A stretch of DNA of 64,000 nt, from NCBI GenBank assembly GCA_033439765.1, contig JAULSN010000002.1:6076001-6140000 (forward strand), read 5' to 3'. The stretch is from Lasiosphaeria ovina. Lineage: Eukaryota; Ascomycota; Sordariomycetes; Sordariales; Lasiosphaeriaceae. Below are positions 32,901 to 47,929 of this stretch, in pieces (the first letter of the stretch is position 1; each line of letters opens with the position of its first letter). The notes under the pieces were generated by a model, which had not been told where the DNA came from, ran no database searches, and saw only the letters and a list, made by a program, of their open reading frames with translations. The position numbers and the translations under genes were made by a program.

Positions 32901-35900
32901 ACGTCCATGCCGTCCGTATCTTTTGTGTAGCTCCCGGGTCTCCTGGAAAAATGTCGGCTAGTGTGTCCTTTGGTTGTCATGTGCGAAATAAACTCGACCG
33001 CACGGAATGCTCTGATTTGTCCCTGTTCACTGGAGGAAGCTCGGCATGTGGCGCACAGTACGGGCTCTTCTCCCTCAAGGTGGGCCACGACGGGAAGCGG
33101 TAACAGAACAAGGCCTCAGCTCCGTGGCGGCCGGCGAAGAGAACAACCTCATCCGGCCAAACCACCACTCTTTGCATGGGTCCCAGTGGGCGCAACCGGC
33201 ACGGACCGGCTATCTCAAAAGGGGAAACCGATGCCCAAAAATGTTCAGGCTTTCTCCAAAACGCCCGCTGTTCCAGTTGCACTGAAGGCACACAGTACTG
33301 CGTAGTATGTGGCCCATCCGCACAATGCAGCCAAAGGCACAGATCAATAAATGCGGTCGGTGGGTAGGCAGGTCTGAAGGCTGGATATTACAGCTCAGGA
33401 GCGGTGAGAAAGAGCCATTGGCGAGATACCGCGGTCTGCATTCCGCATCCTACATACAATTAAAACCTGGAACGGCTGGTAGCGTTCCTGGTTAAGTACA
33501 TATCGTAGTCGCTGCTTAATCTGAACTGCGTGTAAGAAAGGACTGCTTTAAGCGGCCTAGCTTTTCCTTCTCGGGCCCTTGATTACTCCCGACATGGGAT
33601 GATGATATGGCCAGGACGAGCGGCTACGACCCCCAAGCGACATGCGAGACTAGGGCACGAAGGAAGCTCCAGAAGCCTTCTAGAGCCGCCGTCAAGAACC
33701 TAGGTACTGTACATACATTTGGAGGGGCCGCGATTCCTGTATGTCAACTTGGCAGGTGCAGCAAGCGCGCTAGGCTATTTATCGCACCGACGCGCGCTTG
33801 TGTACACTTCAGTATTCGCTCGCTTTTTGGCGTCGACGGGAAACCCTCCGACGGGATGCCGGAGAATAATTCCCTCCCAACTACTGTCTACCGCGACCCT
33901 ACGTTGTACAATAGCTCAGTACAACAAAATGATATCCGCCAAATTACTTTCTCTGCACGGCTTCCAGTTGCAGCTGCAAGGCTGCACGTGACGGTAACAA
34001 TATCACACACACACCGCTTGCAGAGCATGCGCGAGCGGCTGGCAAAATTGTTGTCCTCTGGGGACTCGTGATTTCCAAAATGGCCTTTATTTGCTTTCCT
34101 ACCTCCACCTCCACCTCCCTTCTCCTTTTCCCCGCCCCCTTCCCCGCCCCCCCTTCTCCTCTCAACTCATCGTCTTCCCCCCCCCCTAAATTGTGGACAA
34201 ATATTTTTCTCAGCGTCGGCAACATCGGCATGGCACGCTGCCGGAACCTCAATGCAATGTGCAGAGCTGTCCGTATTCGTTCTTGGGATAAATTACTTAA
34301 TGTAGATGAAATGTACTGTACCACGCCACAGCACTTATGCCCAATATAAAAGCGTTACATATTTAGGTCCCTTGAAAGGTTGTTTTCTCCTTTTCGGATC
34401 GCACGCACAGTACATGACAGCATCATTTCTCGCGCTTGGGGAGATCCTTCCCTGTGGGCCAGCTGTATATATGTATGTATGTACTATAGGAATTCCCGCC
34501 ATAGTTACCCATTCTTGGGCGATGGCGGGACCATGCAGGCCATGCAAAGAGAAGTGGGCAGCCCAGCAAGCGGTCGTCTTTCGTCGGGCCTGAAAAGAAA
34601 GACCGCTGATTCGATGGAAGCGGGGGAGAGTTGCATGGGGGCAACAGCCTACGGCAGGCACCGACACTGGCTCAGCTTGGTTGGCCTGGGGCACGCAGGA
34701 AGGAAGACCCAGGAAACAGCCAAGGGACCTTGCGTTAGTATCTGTTTAACCTAGTGGGTTTGGCTCGCTTGCATGTGTAGTTTTGGGAATGTCCCGGTTT
34801 GTTATTACGCACGCCCCTTCCTTTCTTGTTTCCTATCTCGAAACCCTACCTGCCTGGCTGGGCTGTTGATCATCAAAACGGCAACAACGACGGCAGGGAC
34901 GGTTTGCACGCCAAGACGCCGGGCCCGAGCACATCATCGACGCTTCCCTCGTCGGCTGGTGCAACTTTTCCGCCCTTGTATGCGAGCCCGCATCATGGTA
35001 ATGCGGGAAGCAGAGGTCGCCGTCCTGCCCGGGCCTCCGGACGAATTGGCTTCGCCTGCGCATGTATGTACTCCGTTCAGTTGTTCATGCAGCCTGCGCA
35101 CTCTGGAAGTTGCTTCATTATGTAACGCCGATCCTAAGATAAGGAAGTAAGGGAAGGGAAGGAGCCGAGGGGATTTCTCCGTCGATTGCCAGCAGAATCG
35201 CTCGATCGGCAGCTCTTGCTCCATTCATCATGGCTGCGCCGTCGCCGAACTTGGCGGGTACTTGGGCGTGGGCGTGGGCGTGGGCACGGATGGGGCTTTC
35301 TGTCGAGAGCAGACATATCTCAGGGCAAGCGCAACCGCCGGCTGACAACTGGAGACTTGTCTCGCCGCATCAGTTTCTCAGACCGTGACGTTTGCCGGGC
35401 TCTCTTGCTTGCAGCACGCTGACGAAGGATCTACCGGGAGCATGGGACCACGATCCTCCCGCCATGCCCGCAACCTGTACTGCCAACACTAACGGAGAGG
35501 TAAGTAATGGACGTCCTGTATGCACACTGTACATACATACAGACCGCCAGCAGTACTGTATCCGTACCTTACGGATCGATCACGGAAGACCGGGTGCGAT
35601 TACTGTGCAAACGCAAATCCTTCCATCCGTACGGGTACACTCACACGCAGTGGACACGGCAACGACATGGAATGATGACAGTAACTCTTCACGACAACCG
35701 CCACGCGCGCACCAGGACCAACAAGACCCTTATTGGTTGTCCGGTTGAGTCAACCGATCCATTTGGTGAGTAATCGTTGACTAGATCTAGGCTCGGATGG
35801 CGCTTTTCTTTGGGCGACGTGTCGGAATCCCGAGCAGAAAATAACGAGAATATCGGAAATCCGAGGCGCTTTCAGCTTGTCGCTGACTGACAACGAATTC

Positions 35901-38559
35901 GTGCATGGAAACCAAGTCAGCTGGAGGCGGCAGCAGTAATATCTCAGCTGTAAACGCCGAACGTTACAATTTTTTCCTAGCATCACCAGGTACCGGTATC
36001 TAATTCCTTACTTCACCATCACCGTCCTGTGTGGTTGATGTCCAAGTTAGTGCATGCGCTACACCATCGGCTCGATGCTCCCGAGAGACGGGAGGGGGGT
36101 GCTTGCTTGGGCTTCCTCTCCACGTCAGTGCCACACTAGTGTAGACTACACTACCTTGGTAATAGCTCACCATGCTAATCTATTACACGTAGGATCTTGC
36201 TATGTGTACCCAGGTGTAGCCCCTAGGCGCTCTAGATAGCGAGCAGCTTTGCGATAGAGAATGGACGGAGTCCCGTCGTAGTCCTTTTATCCCATCTCGA
36301 CATTGTGGCTTCTTCGACGAGCCCATGCCACCAGTTACAGCAATTCTGGCCCTTGCGACTGCTCATCGCAGCCATCTCGTGCAGCAAACACACTGGCTTT
36401 TGGCCTGTCGGACTGCCCGATGCCTTGCTCAGGAGTCTAGATCGCTGCATGCACTGGAGGAGAGAATCGGGGTAAAAAGGTTGACAACTGGCCAACTCAG
36501 CTACACTGCTCGATACATCGCTTGCAGCGTTTAGACACTGCTCGGGGGTGTCGAAGCTTCTAGAACTTCTCTGTCTCGACCACTCATTCACTATCTTCCT
36601 CCAGGGCGCCTTGTTAGGCCAAGCCGATATTCTGGCGTCTCTTTTCGGCCTCTCGCAAGCCAGTAGGGGGGACCAGCAGAACTTGACCCTTTTCGAATAG
36701 TGAACAAGCATCTGGAACTTAGACACCACAACGAGAGCGTCGTGCAAGAATACTAACCAGGCCCTGGTGAGGTGAGTATATGGCCATATCCCTCGTCAGG
36801 CAATGCGGGTGGAGATAAGTTTCAACGGCGCCGTTGGGTTCCCCGTACATACCTGCCATCATACAAGTGAATCATGGCAGACCAGCACTGCTTTCTTATG
36901 TCACGATTCTTGTGCCCGTTGTGCATACACACAATAAAGCCACCAGCCCCATGAATGCACATACCAATGAAACAACCATCGCGATTTCACATAACTTCCT
37001 CGTTCCATCAAGCCAACCAACCAGCGCTGGATCGGAAGGAACTCCGTCAAGGAGGGGAACCTTGGAAGCACCAACCTCGAAGAGACATGGTGAGGCCTAG
37101 GGCCGAGGCCTAACCCTCGGAAAGGCAAGAAGGAAACAATAACCGACTTGAGACGGTGACCCTCTCGCCGCCCACATTCCGGCCCTGCCCAATACGGGTC
37201 CCATTAGCTTGGCTACAGACAATTAAACTGCTTGAGCGTTGATTCTTATTTCGTCTGCTGCCGGTCTCGAGTAGCGCAGAAACACCCCCCTCCCCCCCTA
37301 TTTGCTGAACCGGCAATTGTGCACAACGCAATTCCAAGTGCTTCCTAGGGGGTGGACCCACGGTGGATCTCGATTACGGTGGATTTTCCTTCTCTCTCCC
37401 CTCCGGGCATTTATTTCTTTTACCGGTATCTTCCTTGCCGAGTGAGCAGGGCAGCCCAGTCAGGAGGTCGTCGGTCTGTGTACCTTTTTCCCTTCTTGGA
37501 CCTGCCTCCCTTCTCTCTTCTTTTCGTTCGTCCTGGAAGAAGCAGCAGCTGAAGCAGCAGCATCACCTCTCTGTGGGCCCCTTTCAGATACTACACCCCA
37601 CTCCCTTCAAGACATTATTGTCGGTTATCTGGCTGCTTAGCTGCCTGCCTGGGGGCTGACCTGGCTGCTTTGGAGCAACAGTGCGGACAACAGCAGTCCC
37701 GGTAAAGGAAGAATCAGGCAACTAGCTGCTAACCTTACTTCGTAGTATGAACCATGACCAGCGCCAGTGTTGACACAAGGCTTAGCACGCCGGCAACTAG
37801 AGTAGCCTGTGGCTTTAGCCTCCAAAGACATCTCTCAGCTACTTTTTACCTGGTTCCATCCGTTCTCTGGAGCAGCGGCCCCAAGCGAGCCATCCTTCTA
37901 GCGTTGGCTGGTGCCCGTCGGTTTCCTCGCTCTCCCCTAACTTGTTCTCCAGGGCCCAGCGCGCCGCTCGTTGCGGGAGTGGCAGAGGCTAAAGCACGGG
38001 GCGAAGACAATGGTAACTTGGCGCTGCATGGGGCCCCGGGCTATGGAGGAGTAGTGCAAGCCAGCGTCTGCGCTTGCCCCCTGACAGTTCAATCCAGTCC
38101 AACGACTGTAACCCGAACACGACGAGCGTCAAGCGCAAACCCCCTCCCCCAGCCCCATGATTTCCCCTCGAGGCAAATCATGGATTTGCGCGATGGATAC
38201 CATGCTCTCTCCTGCCTCCACATCTAACTCGGCTCTAGCGCGACACGCCCCCTGAGATTGTATCAGAGCACGAGGAGGATCGAGGACGGGGATGGGGGAG
38301 GGGGAGGGACAAAGGAGGAGGCTCCGCCAGTCCGTGTAAGGGGGGGGACGCGATACCCCCGCTCCTGTTCACGTAAGTGGAGTAAGTCAGCGGGACCATT
38401 GAGATGATGGACAGACACGTCCGCAGAAGGACGGCCGAGCTCTCTGGCCCAGGCCCAGCTACCCACAAGACACTAGCAGAGGCACACGGACTGCAGGCGA
38501 GAACGAGACGATCGCATTAGCGCTGAAATGGCGTGTTGTCGCGTGCCAAGGAGAGCGCC
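29941..38559. other. Gene-poor region, 8.6 kb
   Basis: No gene supported. The longest frames (31507-32091 plus, 194 codons; 36232-36747 minus, 171 codons; 37754-38227 plus; 33607-34071 plus) lack recognisable domains and are overlapped by equally long frames on other strands. Frequent short motifs such as GTACATACAT and TACCTAGGTA, CT-rich tracts (34100-34190) and GGGCGT repeats (35264-35288) occur. A possible splice pair at 31500-31546 is noted under rejected items. Confidence 0.35.
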
Positions 38560-38576
38560 TGGGCCAGAAATGAGCA

Positions 38577-38935
38577 GCAGGAGCCCATCTGGGGTTCCAT
38601 CGAGATTGCCTCATGATACACACTACGCTTAACCTGTGCCTCAGCTCTCTGCTTGCTGACAGGGAAGAATGGGGGAATATTGGCAGCACGTGGGATTTAC
38701 ACTAGAGTGTGTGGTTCGTAAAACAGAGTTGTTTGGCAGGCTAGTGGCGCGACTAGAAACGAGCAAACCGACCAGCGCTGTGGCTTACGGGTCTAGGTAG
38801 TACGCTGGTAGGAGCTCGTTGGGGTTCATCGAGATTGGCCATGATACAGAACCGCCCATCTGTGCCTCCTTGACTTACCATTTTCCTTACAAGGACAGCT
38901 GGGACGTCGACGGCACGTGGGATGGGATTCCTAGG
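38577..38935. repeat. Diverged direct duplication, about 120 bp, offset about 232 bp
   Basis: The segment from 38577 (aggagcccatctggggttcc) through 38698 (gcacgtgggatttac) is matched by 38809 (taggagctcgttggggttca) through 38931 (gcacgtgggatggga). Shared landmarks in order are the tcgagattg core, catgatac, ctgtgcctc, cttac/cttgctgac, a polypurine step and the closing gcacgtggga. Gaps and substitutions show it is old. Confidence 0.65.
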
Positions 38936-38984
38936 GCGGGTGTTGGTACCGCGTGCAAAGGAACAATTAAGAATAACGTCCATG

Positions 38985-39165
38985 TAGGCCAGTGCCGTGC
39001 TCTCGGCCAACGCCGGGCACTGCTCCACAACAGCGCCGTGCCCTAGGCCAGTGCAAGTACCAGTGTCGGTGCCAGTGCCAGTGCCGTGCTTTTGGTAATG
39101 GCCGCGATCTAGGTCGGTGCCAGTGCTCTAGGTCTGTGCCAGTGCCGCGCTCTAGATCGTCACCA
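38985..39165. repeat. Low-complexity tandem of CCAGTGCCGTGCTCT-like units
   Basis: Irregular repetition of ccagtgccgtgctc, ctaggccagtgc, ggtgccagtgcc and ctaggtcggtgccagtgctct. Frames through it give Cys/Gln/Arg-rich artefacts. Confidence 0.7.
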
Positions 39166-39180
39166 CCCTTCCAAGTTGGA

Positions 39181-41760
39181 CACTAACATCCTTCGAATCT
39201 AGAGCTACGGGCAGCAACAGTCTACCGTTGGCCGGGCCGGTGTCAGCTATAGCGCCTGAAGCCCAACCGGTGGCCCCAAAACACAAACACATCAGAATAT
39301 GCTCTGGCCACTGCGTTTTCCAAAGTGAAGCTTTGTATTCGAAACCTTACAATAATTACAATTATTACAACTATTATCCATACAGTCATTACAAGAACTA
39401 TTGAAGAAACTACTCTCTATGACCTCGAGGGACTCGGGTACGTAATCACCAGGTGATGGCCGATGAAGGATCGCGGGAATAGAGATGGCGCCATCAACAC
39501 CTGCCGTTGGCGGTTGGGTGTCGGAAAGGGGGAAGCGTGGAGGGCGTGCACAAGCCGATTCATCAATGGATGTCAATTGCACGTTACCTTGATTACTTGC
39601 GTGAATGATACCGAGTAGTTAGGGTAATTAGTAGGGATGTGCGGTTGCCGGCGGAACAACACTGGGTTTGGACCCAACTCCGGACTCACGTCCGGAGGCA
39701 CGGATCGGATGGATGGATGGATGGCCCGATACCATGCTTGCAAGACAAGATGCCATGCGCAACATCGTGCCGGGATTAATAGTGTCAGTACTATGGCGTC
39801 AATACGCGCCTCCCTAAAAATATATTAATGGTCGTAACTTAATCATCAGCCCGCCGCCTCCTGGATCCTATACATAGATTACGTAGTATTGTGGCAGTTG
39901 TTGGGTGCTTGAGTGCTTGGGTGCGCTGCGCTGGGCCCGGCCACTTGAAGCAAGGCCCTTACGAATGTCCCTACAGAAAAGAGAAAGAAACCATCAGTAC
40001 TACGTACGGATAGTATAGTAAGAAAGAACAGCCGGACCAACAACAGGGCCCAGGAAGCCACACCCGGCAGATGGAGGCGAAGTGCATGATCTGTGTATGC
40101 ATGATTCTGGGGATGCCTGGGAGGAACAAAACCCAAACGGCAGCAACAGCGGAGTCGAAGCAACGCCGCGGCGCTTGCCGCCGAGTTGCTCTTGCCGGCA
40201 GCGTTGCCGGGAGGCGTATTCGTGGTCACCGCCTCGTCCGTGTCATGACCACCTACCTACTAGTAACGGAAGGGGCACGACAAAAAGGCAGGCACGACCG
40301 TACGGGGGAGGCAGTCACGGATCGGAACTAGGCCAGGGTGCGCGGGTGTGAGGTGTAAGCAGAAGAACTTTGAACGAGACTGCCAGACATTGAGGCTATT
40401 CCATCTTCCGCGCCGGATCCGAATGTCCAACGCCGTCCCCGATGTTAAGCCGAAACACCTCAAAGTCCTAACGAGATACGTAGCCCCGTCGTGGTTCGTT
40501 GCCACCAACTGCTTGTAGCGGCAACGGCGACTCCAGAAACAATATGCTTCATACTTGATCGTGAGGGAAGATTGAGAGGAAGAGTCAGAAAACACCAACA
40601 CCAACACCAAACATTAACACACACCCCACCCCACCCCCTTGTCCGCCAAACCAGATGAGGCACTAATACATCCCATCTTACGTTTCTCTGTTCCGGGAAT
40701 CACGGATTTGGGAGTTCAGAATCTGATGTTTCTTTTTTTCTTTTTGTTCCCTTTCAGGTTCGGGCCGGCACCAACAGGATCACCAACTGTACTACTTCGT
40801 CACATCAGACAACTTGAAGCTTTCGGGGAAGAGACGCCCACCCGCCCAAGCGCTCGATCAATTGCTGCTGCCTGCTGCCCGTCTTAATGTCGAACTAGCT
40901 TCAGTTCCTTGCTTGGCTAGGTCAAGAGGAAGAGGCCGCTAAGTTAATTCTTCATCGGTTTCAAGAGGATACATGGGATGATGCCAGTTGGCCTGCAGAG
41001 AAAGAGTCGGCGAGAACCCGTGGAAGCAAGCAATGGCCATTGATATTGGAACGACGGAGGTAGGGAAATGTGAGCACACTCAACCTAGCCTACCTACCTT
41101 TGTTAAGCACTAAACTCTGGTTCGTGGCTCTCGTGGCGACAGCAACATTGGCAGCAACCAGAATCCATACAGGAAGCAACAATATCAGCGAGCAAGCAAA
41201 GTCGTGTAGAGAAATGGTTATCAGCCAGCTTGTCTGTGGGATACTGGAGACTAGCATGCCATATCCGGCCTTCATATCATTGCAACCACGATATCACAAA
41301 TGAACCAAACGCCGCTTGCGTGATTCTCTTGCCCTCTCTTCCTGCGTCACAGAGATGCTTCCTCTGCGAGGCCACCTTCGTACGAAAGTACACAGATAGG
41401 TCCACCACATGACCAACAAACAATTGAAAAGGTCGGGCCGAGGAGTCATGTTTCAATGCGAGAATGCGAGAAACCTTGTCGCTTTGAAACATGGACTTAG
41501 CTGCGAGAGAAGCAGCCCGCCCTACAAACATTCCTTGGTGTTGGTTCCCGAGAAACTACTCCCTGTCCATGAAGGAATCGCTCGTCCCTCCTCTAGACTG
41601 TAACACTTCCACGAGGTTGGGCCCAAGATAGGCAATGTGGTATGGCTTCCACCCATCATCAGAGACCCTTGTACAGTACGGTACAAGCAATGAGGGGCAA
41701 GCCAGCTTCCATGCATAGGAGCGTCAGAGCAAAGTGGCAGTTGGAAACGCTTGAACATGG
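39181..41760. other. Gene-poor region left of the satellite locus
   Basis: No supported gene. An AT-rich (AATAATTACAATTATTACA) patch occurs near 39348-39380. Small frames carry no motif. Confidence 0.35.
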
Positions 41761-41770
41761 GTCGAGCTCA

Positions 41771-41866
41771 GTCGAGCATGAACACAGTCGAGCACGAACA
41801 CAGTCGAGCATGAACACAGTCGAGCATGAACACAGTCGAGCATGAACACAGTCGAGCATGAACGAG
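41771..41866. repeat. 16-bp minisatellite GTCGAGCATGAACACA, six copies
   Basis: Copies start at 41771, 41787, 41803, 41819, 41835 and 41851. The second has C for T at one site and the last diverges in its final four bases. A partial copy (gtcgagctca) precedes at 41761. Confidence 0.96.
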
Positions 41867-41899
41867 TGCGAAAACACCGTCGTGTGGTGTTGGGTTAGG

Positions 41900-43450
41900 C
41901 TGTCCATATCCCTCGAGGGAAGAGTTAACAATTAACTGTATATCATACGTGGTGATGGGTTGAGCCATTTCACTTTTGTGATAAATCTAACTGTGGAAGT
42001 CTCTCCTTAAGGCAGCAAGTCTTATTGAAGCAGACGACATATTATATAACTGTTTATCAGCGGTATCAAAAGACATAGGAGACATGGCCAACCTAGATAC
42101 ACTCGTCAATACCGGTATAATCCATGTCACTAACATGGTGAGCATATTACCGTGGAAGTCACGAATACGTAAGTCTTCCTTTGTCTACTTTAGGAGTGAA
42201 TTCCACAGGTAGATCTACTATCAAAGTGAAATGACATATACCCGTCGCCATGCACACACCAGAATGAACGTAATTAAGAGCACAAATAACTAAACATCTA
42301 AATGCCCATCACCACATGCTAAACTAAGAAACTCGAGAGTAGCTAGTTCAGAGTATATAGTTACAACGACAACTTAGGCAATTGAACAAGACTTACATAT
42401 TCTTGTTTAATTTTATCTACTCAAGGAGTGGCTTCCACAGTTGGATCTATCACCAAAGTGAAATGGCTTATACCCATCACCACTTTCCATAATAATAACA
42501 TCTAACACGGCTAGTCAATCGAGTATCAACAAAGCCACCAATTACAAGTGAGACGGTTGAACGATACCAACGGATTCATGCTGCCCAGGCAATTTTATAT
42601 CTAATTGTCTATAGCACTCGAATAAAGAGCCGACTCCCGTGGTATCGAAGCCACAACAGAGACCCAGCCTGCATCCATCACCACAAATACCAGCAGGAAA
42701 ACACGGCTAGTCCAGTTCAGATTATACCGAGAAGTCGACCAGTTGAACAATGTCAATAGATCTACGCCACCCAAGTAACTATCTATTCAATTGTCCACAT
42801 CCCTCGAATGAAGAGCTAACATCCGTGGTATCGAAACCACAATAGAGACACAGCTGATATCCATCACCACATTCTACGGCAAGAACATGTAATACAGCTA
42901 GTTCAGTTTAGAATCGACAGAGCTACAACGACAAGTCAGACAAATAAACAATAACACTGACAGATCCAGTCAAACTCGATGTTTATCTATTGGTGTATTT
43001 GGTCTGCTCAAGGGGGGGACTTCCACAGTTAGATCTATCACCAAAGTGAAATGGCTTAACCCATCAACAGGCACACACTAAATAAAACGAACACATTCAA
43101 TCCTCTGCCGCGGTACAGCCAAAAGTCAAACAAACAACTGAACGGCACCGACAGAGTCATGCCGGTCGATGTTTATCTAATCGAATATAGCCCTAGAATG
43201 AAGAGCTAACTTCCGTAGTCTCGAAACTACAGAGACACAGTTGACGTCCATCACCACGACAAGTCAGACAAATAAACAGCAACACTGGCAGAGCCAGCCA
43301 TACTCAATAGTCATCTGATCGTCTGTTTAAACCCCCGAGGGAGAGCCGTATCGAAACCGCCACAGCAAAGATTTATCTGACATCCGTCATCACATGCCAC
43401 AGCAAAGGGGACACGGCCATGGCCAACCTCCAAGTCTACACAGACCAGAC
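41900..43450. repeat. Degenerate satellite array, about 185-240-bp units with hairpin cores, two alternating subtypes
   Basis: Unit heads begin near 41900, 42181, 42421, 42605, 42791, 43005, 43186 and 43318. Type 1 (42198, 42431, 43019) carries TTCCACAGTTAGATCTATCA then CAAAGTGAAATGGC. Type 2 (42609, 42796, 43190) carries CCTCGAATGAAGAGCTAACA then CCGTGGTATCGAAACCAC. Both end in (T/C)CCATCACCAC. A shared linker follows (gctagttcag..., acaacgacaagtcaga..., ttgaacaa...). A type-1 core also appears inverted at 41951-42006. The region is AT-rich relative to its surroundings and lacks any long open frame. Confidence 0.75.
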
Positions 43451-44251
43451 TGTCCTGATAACATACATAGCTATCTTGCAAAAGGACATCGAGCTCGCTC
43501 AAACACCATACCGAACGGCACCATGTCGAACAGTCAACTAGAGGACAAAGACTTGAGGCAATGGCAATTCTATGCTATGACTGTCAACCACTCTCGGCCA
43601 GGACCACTGTATTCTTTATCTTGACTACATATGAATAATCCTTTTTTTCTGTGACAACGGCATGCTGGAGACTAAAAAAAGCAAAGTAATCTTCTAGCAC
43701 CAGCATATCTCGACAGCCAGCGTTGACCAACACAAAGATCAACGCTATACTATCGAGATCCAGAAGCAGTCATGAACACCGGCCAGAATAGACCGACCGG
43801 CCCCCATGAGATGCGGCTGCTGGCTGTGATACTTGGTAGATGTGCTAGTTCCGGGACGAATTCCCCCAGTTCAACGACCACCCAACACGAAAACGAAAGG
43901 AAATTAATTGATAATAAAGAAGGCCACATCCATTACTGGGCTTCGCGACAAGGCAACGCGACATAGTTAGTGGACGTGTAAAGCAATGAACCAACGTCTA
44001 GACCAGACCCCTCTACAATAAACGCCATGATGATGTCCGAAACCGGAATGCCACCGTGGAAAACTGGCCATCAGACGCACCAGCACGCAACTGGTTTCCA
44101 GCCGCGCTGGGAGCGTGTTGCCTTTTGGTATATTTTGGTGATTTTTTTGGCTTTTTGTTTCTTTACCACCGGCGGTTGCCGATAGGTAGTGCGTTGGCAC
44201 CGTCAAACCCTCCCGAGCGGCCTGTTAGGGCGGCGATGGTGAGCGCGAGGG
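43451..44251. other. Flank of satellite and 3' region of DBP2
   Basis: No supported gene; the DBP2 3' UTR presumably occupies the right half. Confidence 0.45.
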
Positions 44252-46717
<2,466 letters not shown>

Positions 46718-47929
46718 GCTGTCGTTAGTGATTTTTGTGAAACGGGAAACCGTGTATGACGTGATTGTTTGACCGTCTTTTGGGATCTGACGGTAAAGGT
46801 GAAGAATGAAGGATCGCTCCGATTGGAGAGAAACGTCCGGGGGAGAGTTGCCCGAGACCTGGTTCCTTTATGTGATTCTCACGGATACGAGAAGTAAAAT
46901 TACGAGGAATGGGGGAATGCGAGGAGGGGAAAACCAGGGTTTTTTTGCTGGAAAATGCTCGTTGCCGACCGTGTCTAGGTGGGCGTGACGCGAAAATGGT
47001 CACAGAACCTCACGAGCGCCTCGATCAAGGCAAGAAACAAAAATACGTTAGACTCAAGAAAGTAATGAGCGAACGGTGACCTTGTGATGGACAGACACTT
47101 GCGGTGCGATTGCGGAAGATGAATGGTGCAAGTTCTCGACGATGCGAAAGTCTTGGGTAGTGAAGGAAGGAGAGGGAAAGTAATAAGGTCGCCCCCCCAG
47201 AATTTTTTTTGGGTATTTGTTAGGCGGGAGGCGTTTTAGGTTAAAAAATATTTTTTTTGACAAGGCAGTCAGTCGCCGTCCCAGGGAGGCCTTGCTTGCA
47301 GGGCGCGGGACAGGGTCTTGATAAGCAAGATAAGTATTTGGTGCCTTAGGATTGAGGCAGCAAGATTCTCAGCCTGCAACCAACTGCCCTGTCATTGCGC
47401 GTGCCCTTGACTCATCCACGCAGCGATCCTTCCTCACATGGGCGCCTCCAAGCCCCGCAACCAGGTAAAAACTCCTGAATCAGAATCAGGACCCATCCTA
47501 TTGGCAACGCACCGCACCCAGGCCGTGCGTTTCCACGTGAAGCTGCACATGCGAAGTAAAGCGAGCAGCCTGCCTCGCCCTGGCCGCGACAGTCTGTTGT
47601 TTGCATTGCTATCTGCAATGGTTCCTGAAGTCTCTTGTCTCAACAACCCCCGAGGTGCACCCCACCAACCTTTACTCCGTACAATTGTGGAAATGCGGTA
47701 TCACATGGCACTTTGCTGGCCGGGGTTGATCAAGCCAGCTGTGGCCTGCGCTGACATGCTTGAGGAAAAAGGCAGTTGAATGTGTTTGCTTCGGATATTT
47801 ACTCATTGATGTACGCATCACTGCCGCCGGCCCGGGGGTGTCGGTAGTAACATGAGCCTTTCATTATCCTCTTATCAATACCCCATTGTAATATGCATAT
47901 CGGTCGTCTGCATCTGACGCCCGCCTAAC
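46718..47929. other. Intergenic: DBP2 promoter and thiamine gene 3' region
   Basis: No supported gene. Frames around 47412-47780 overlap on both strands and have no motif. Confidence 0.45.

Noticed and set aside
36232..36747. 171-codon minus-strand frame
   Set aside because: No recognisable domain or supporting signals; isolated in the gene-poor tract.
41900..43450. CRISPR array
   Set aside because: Units are long, degenerate and lack uniform spacers, and the host is a eukaryote.
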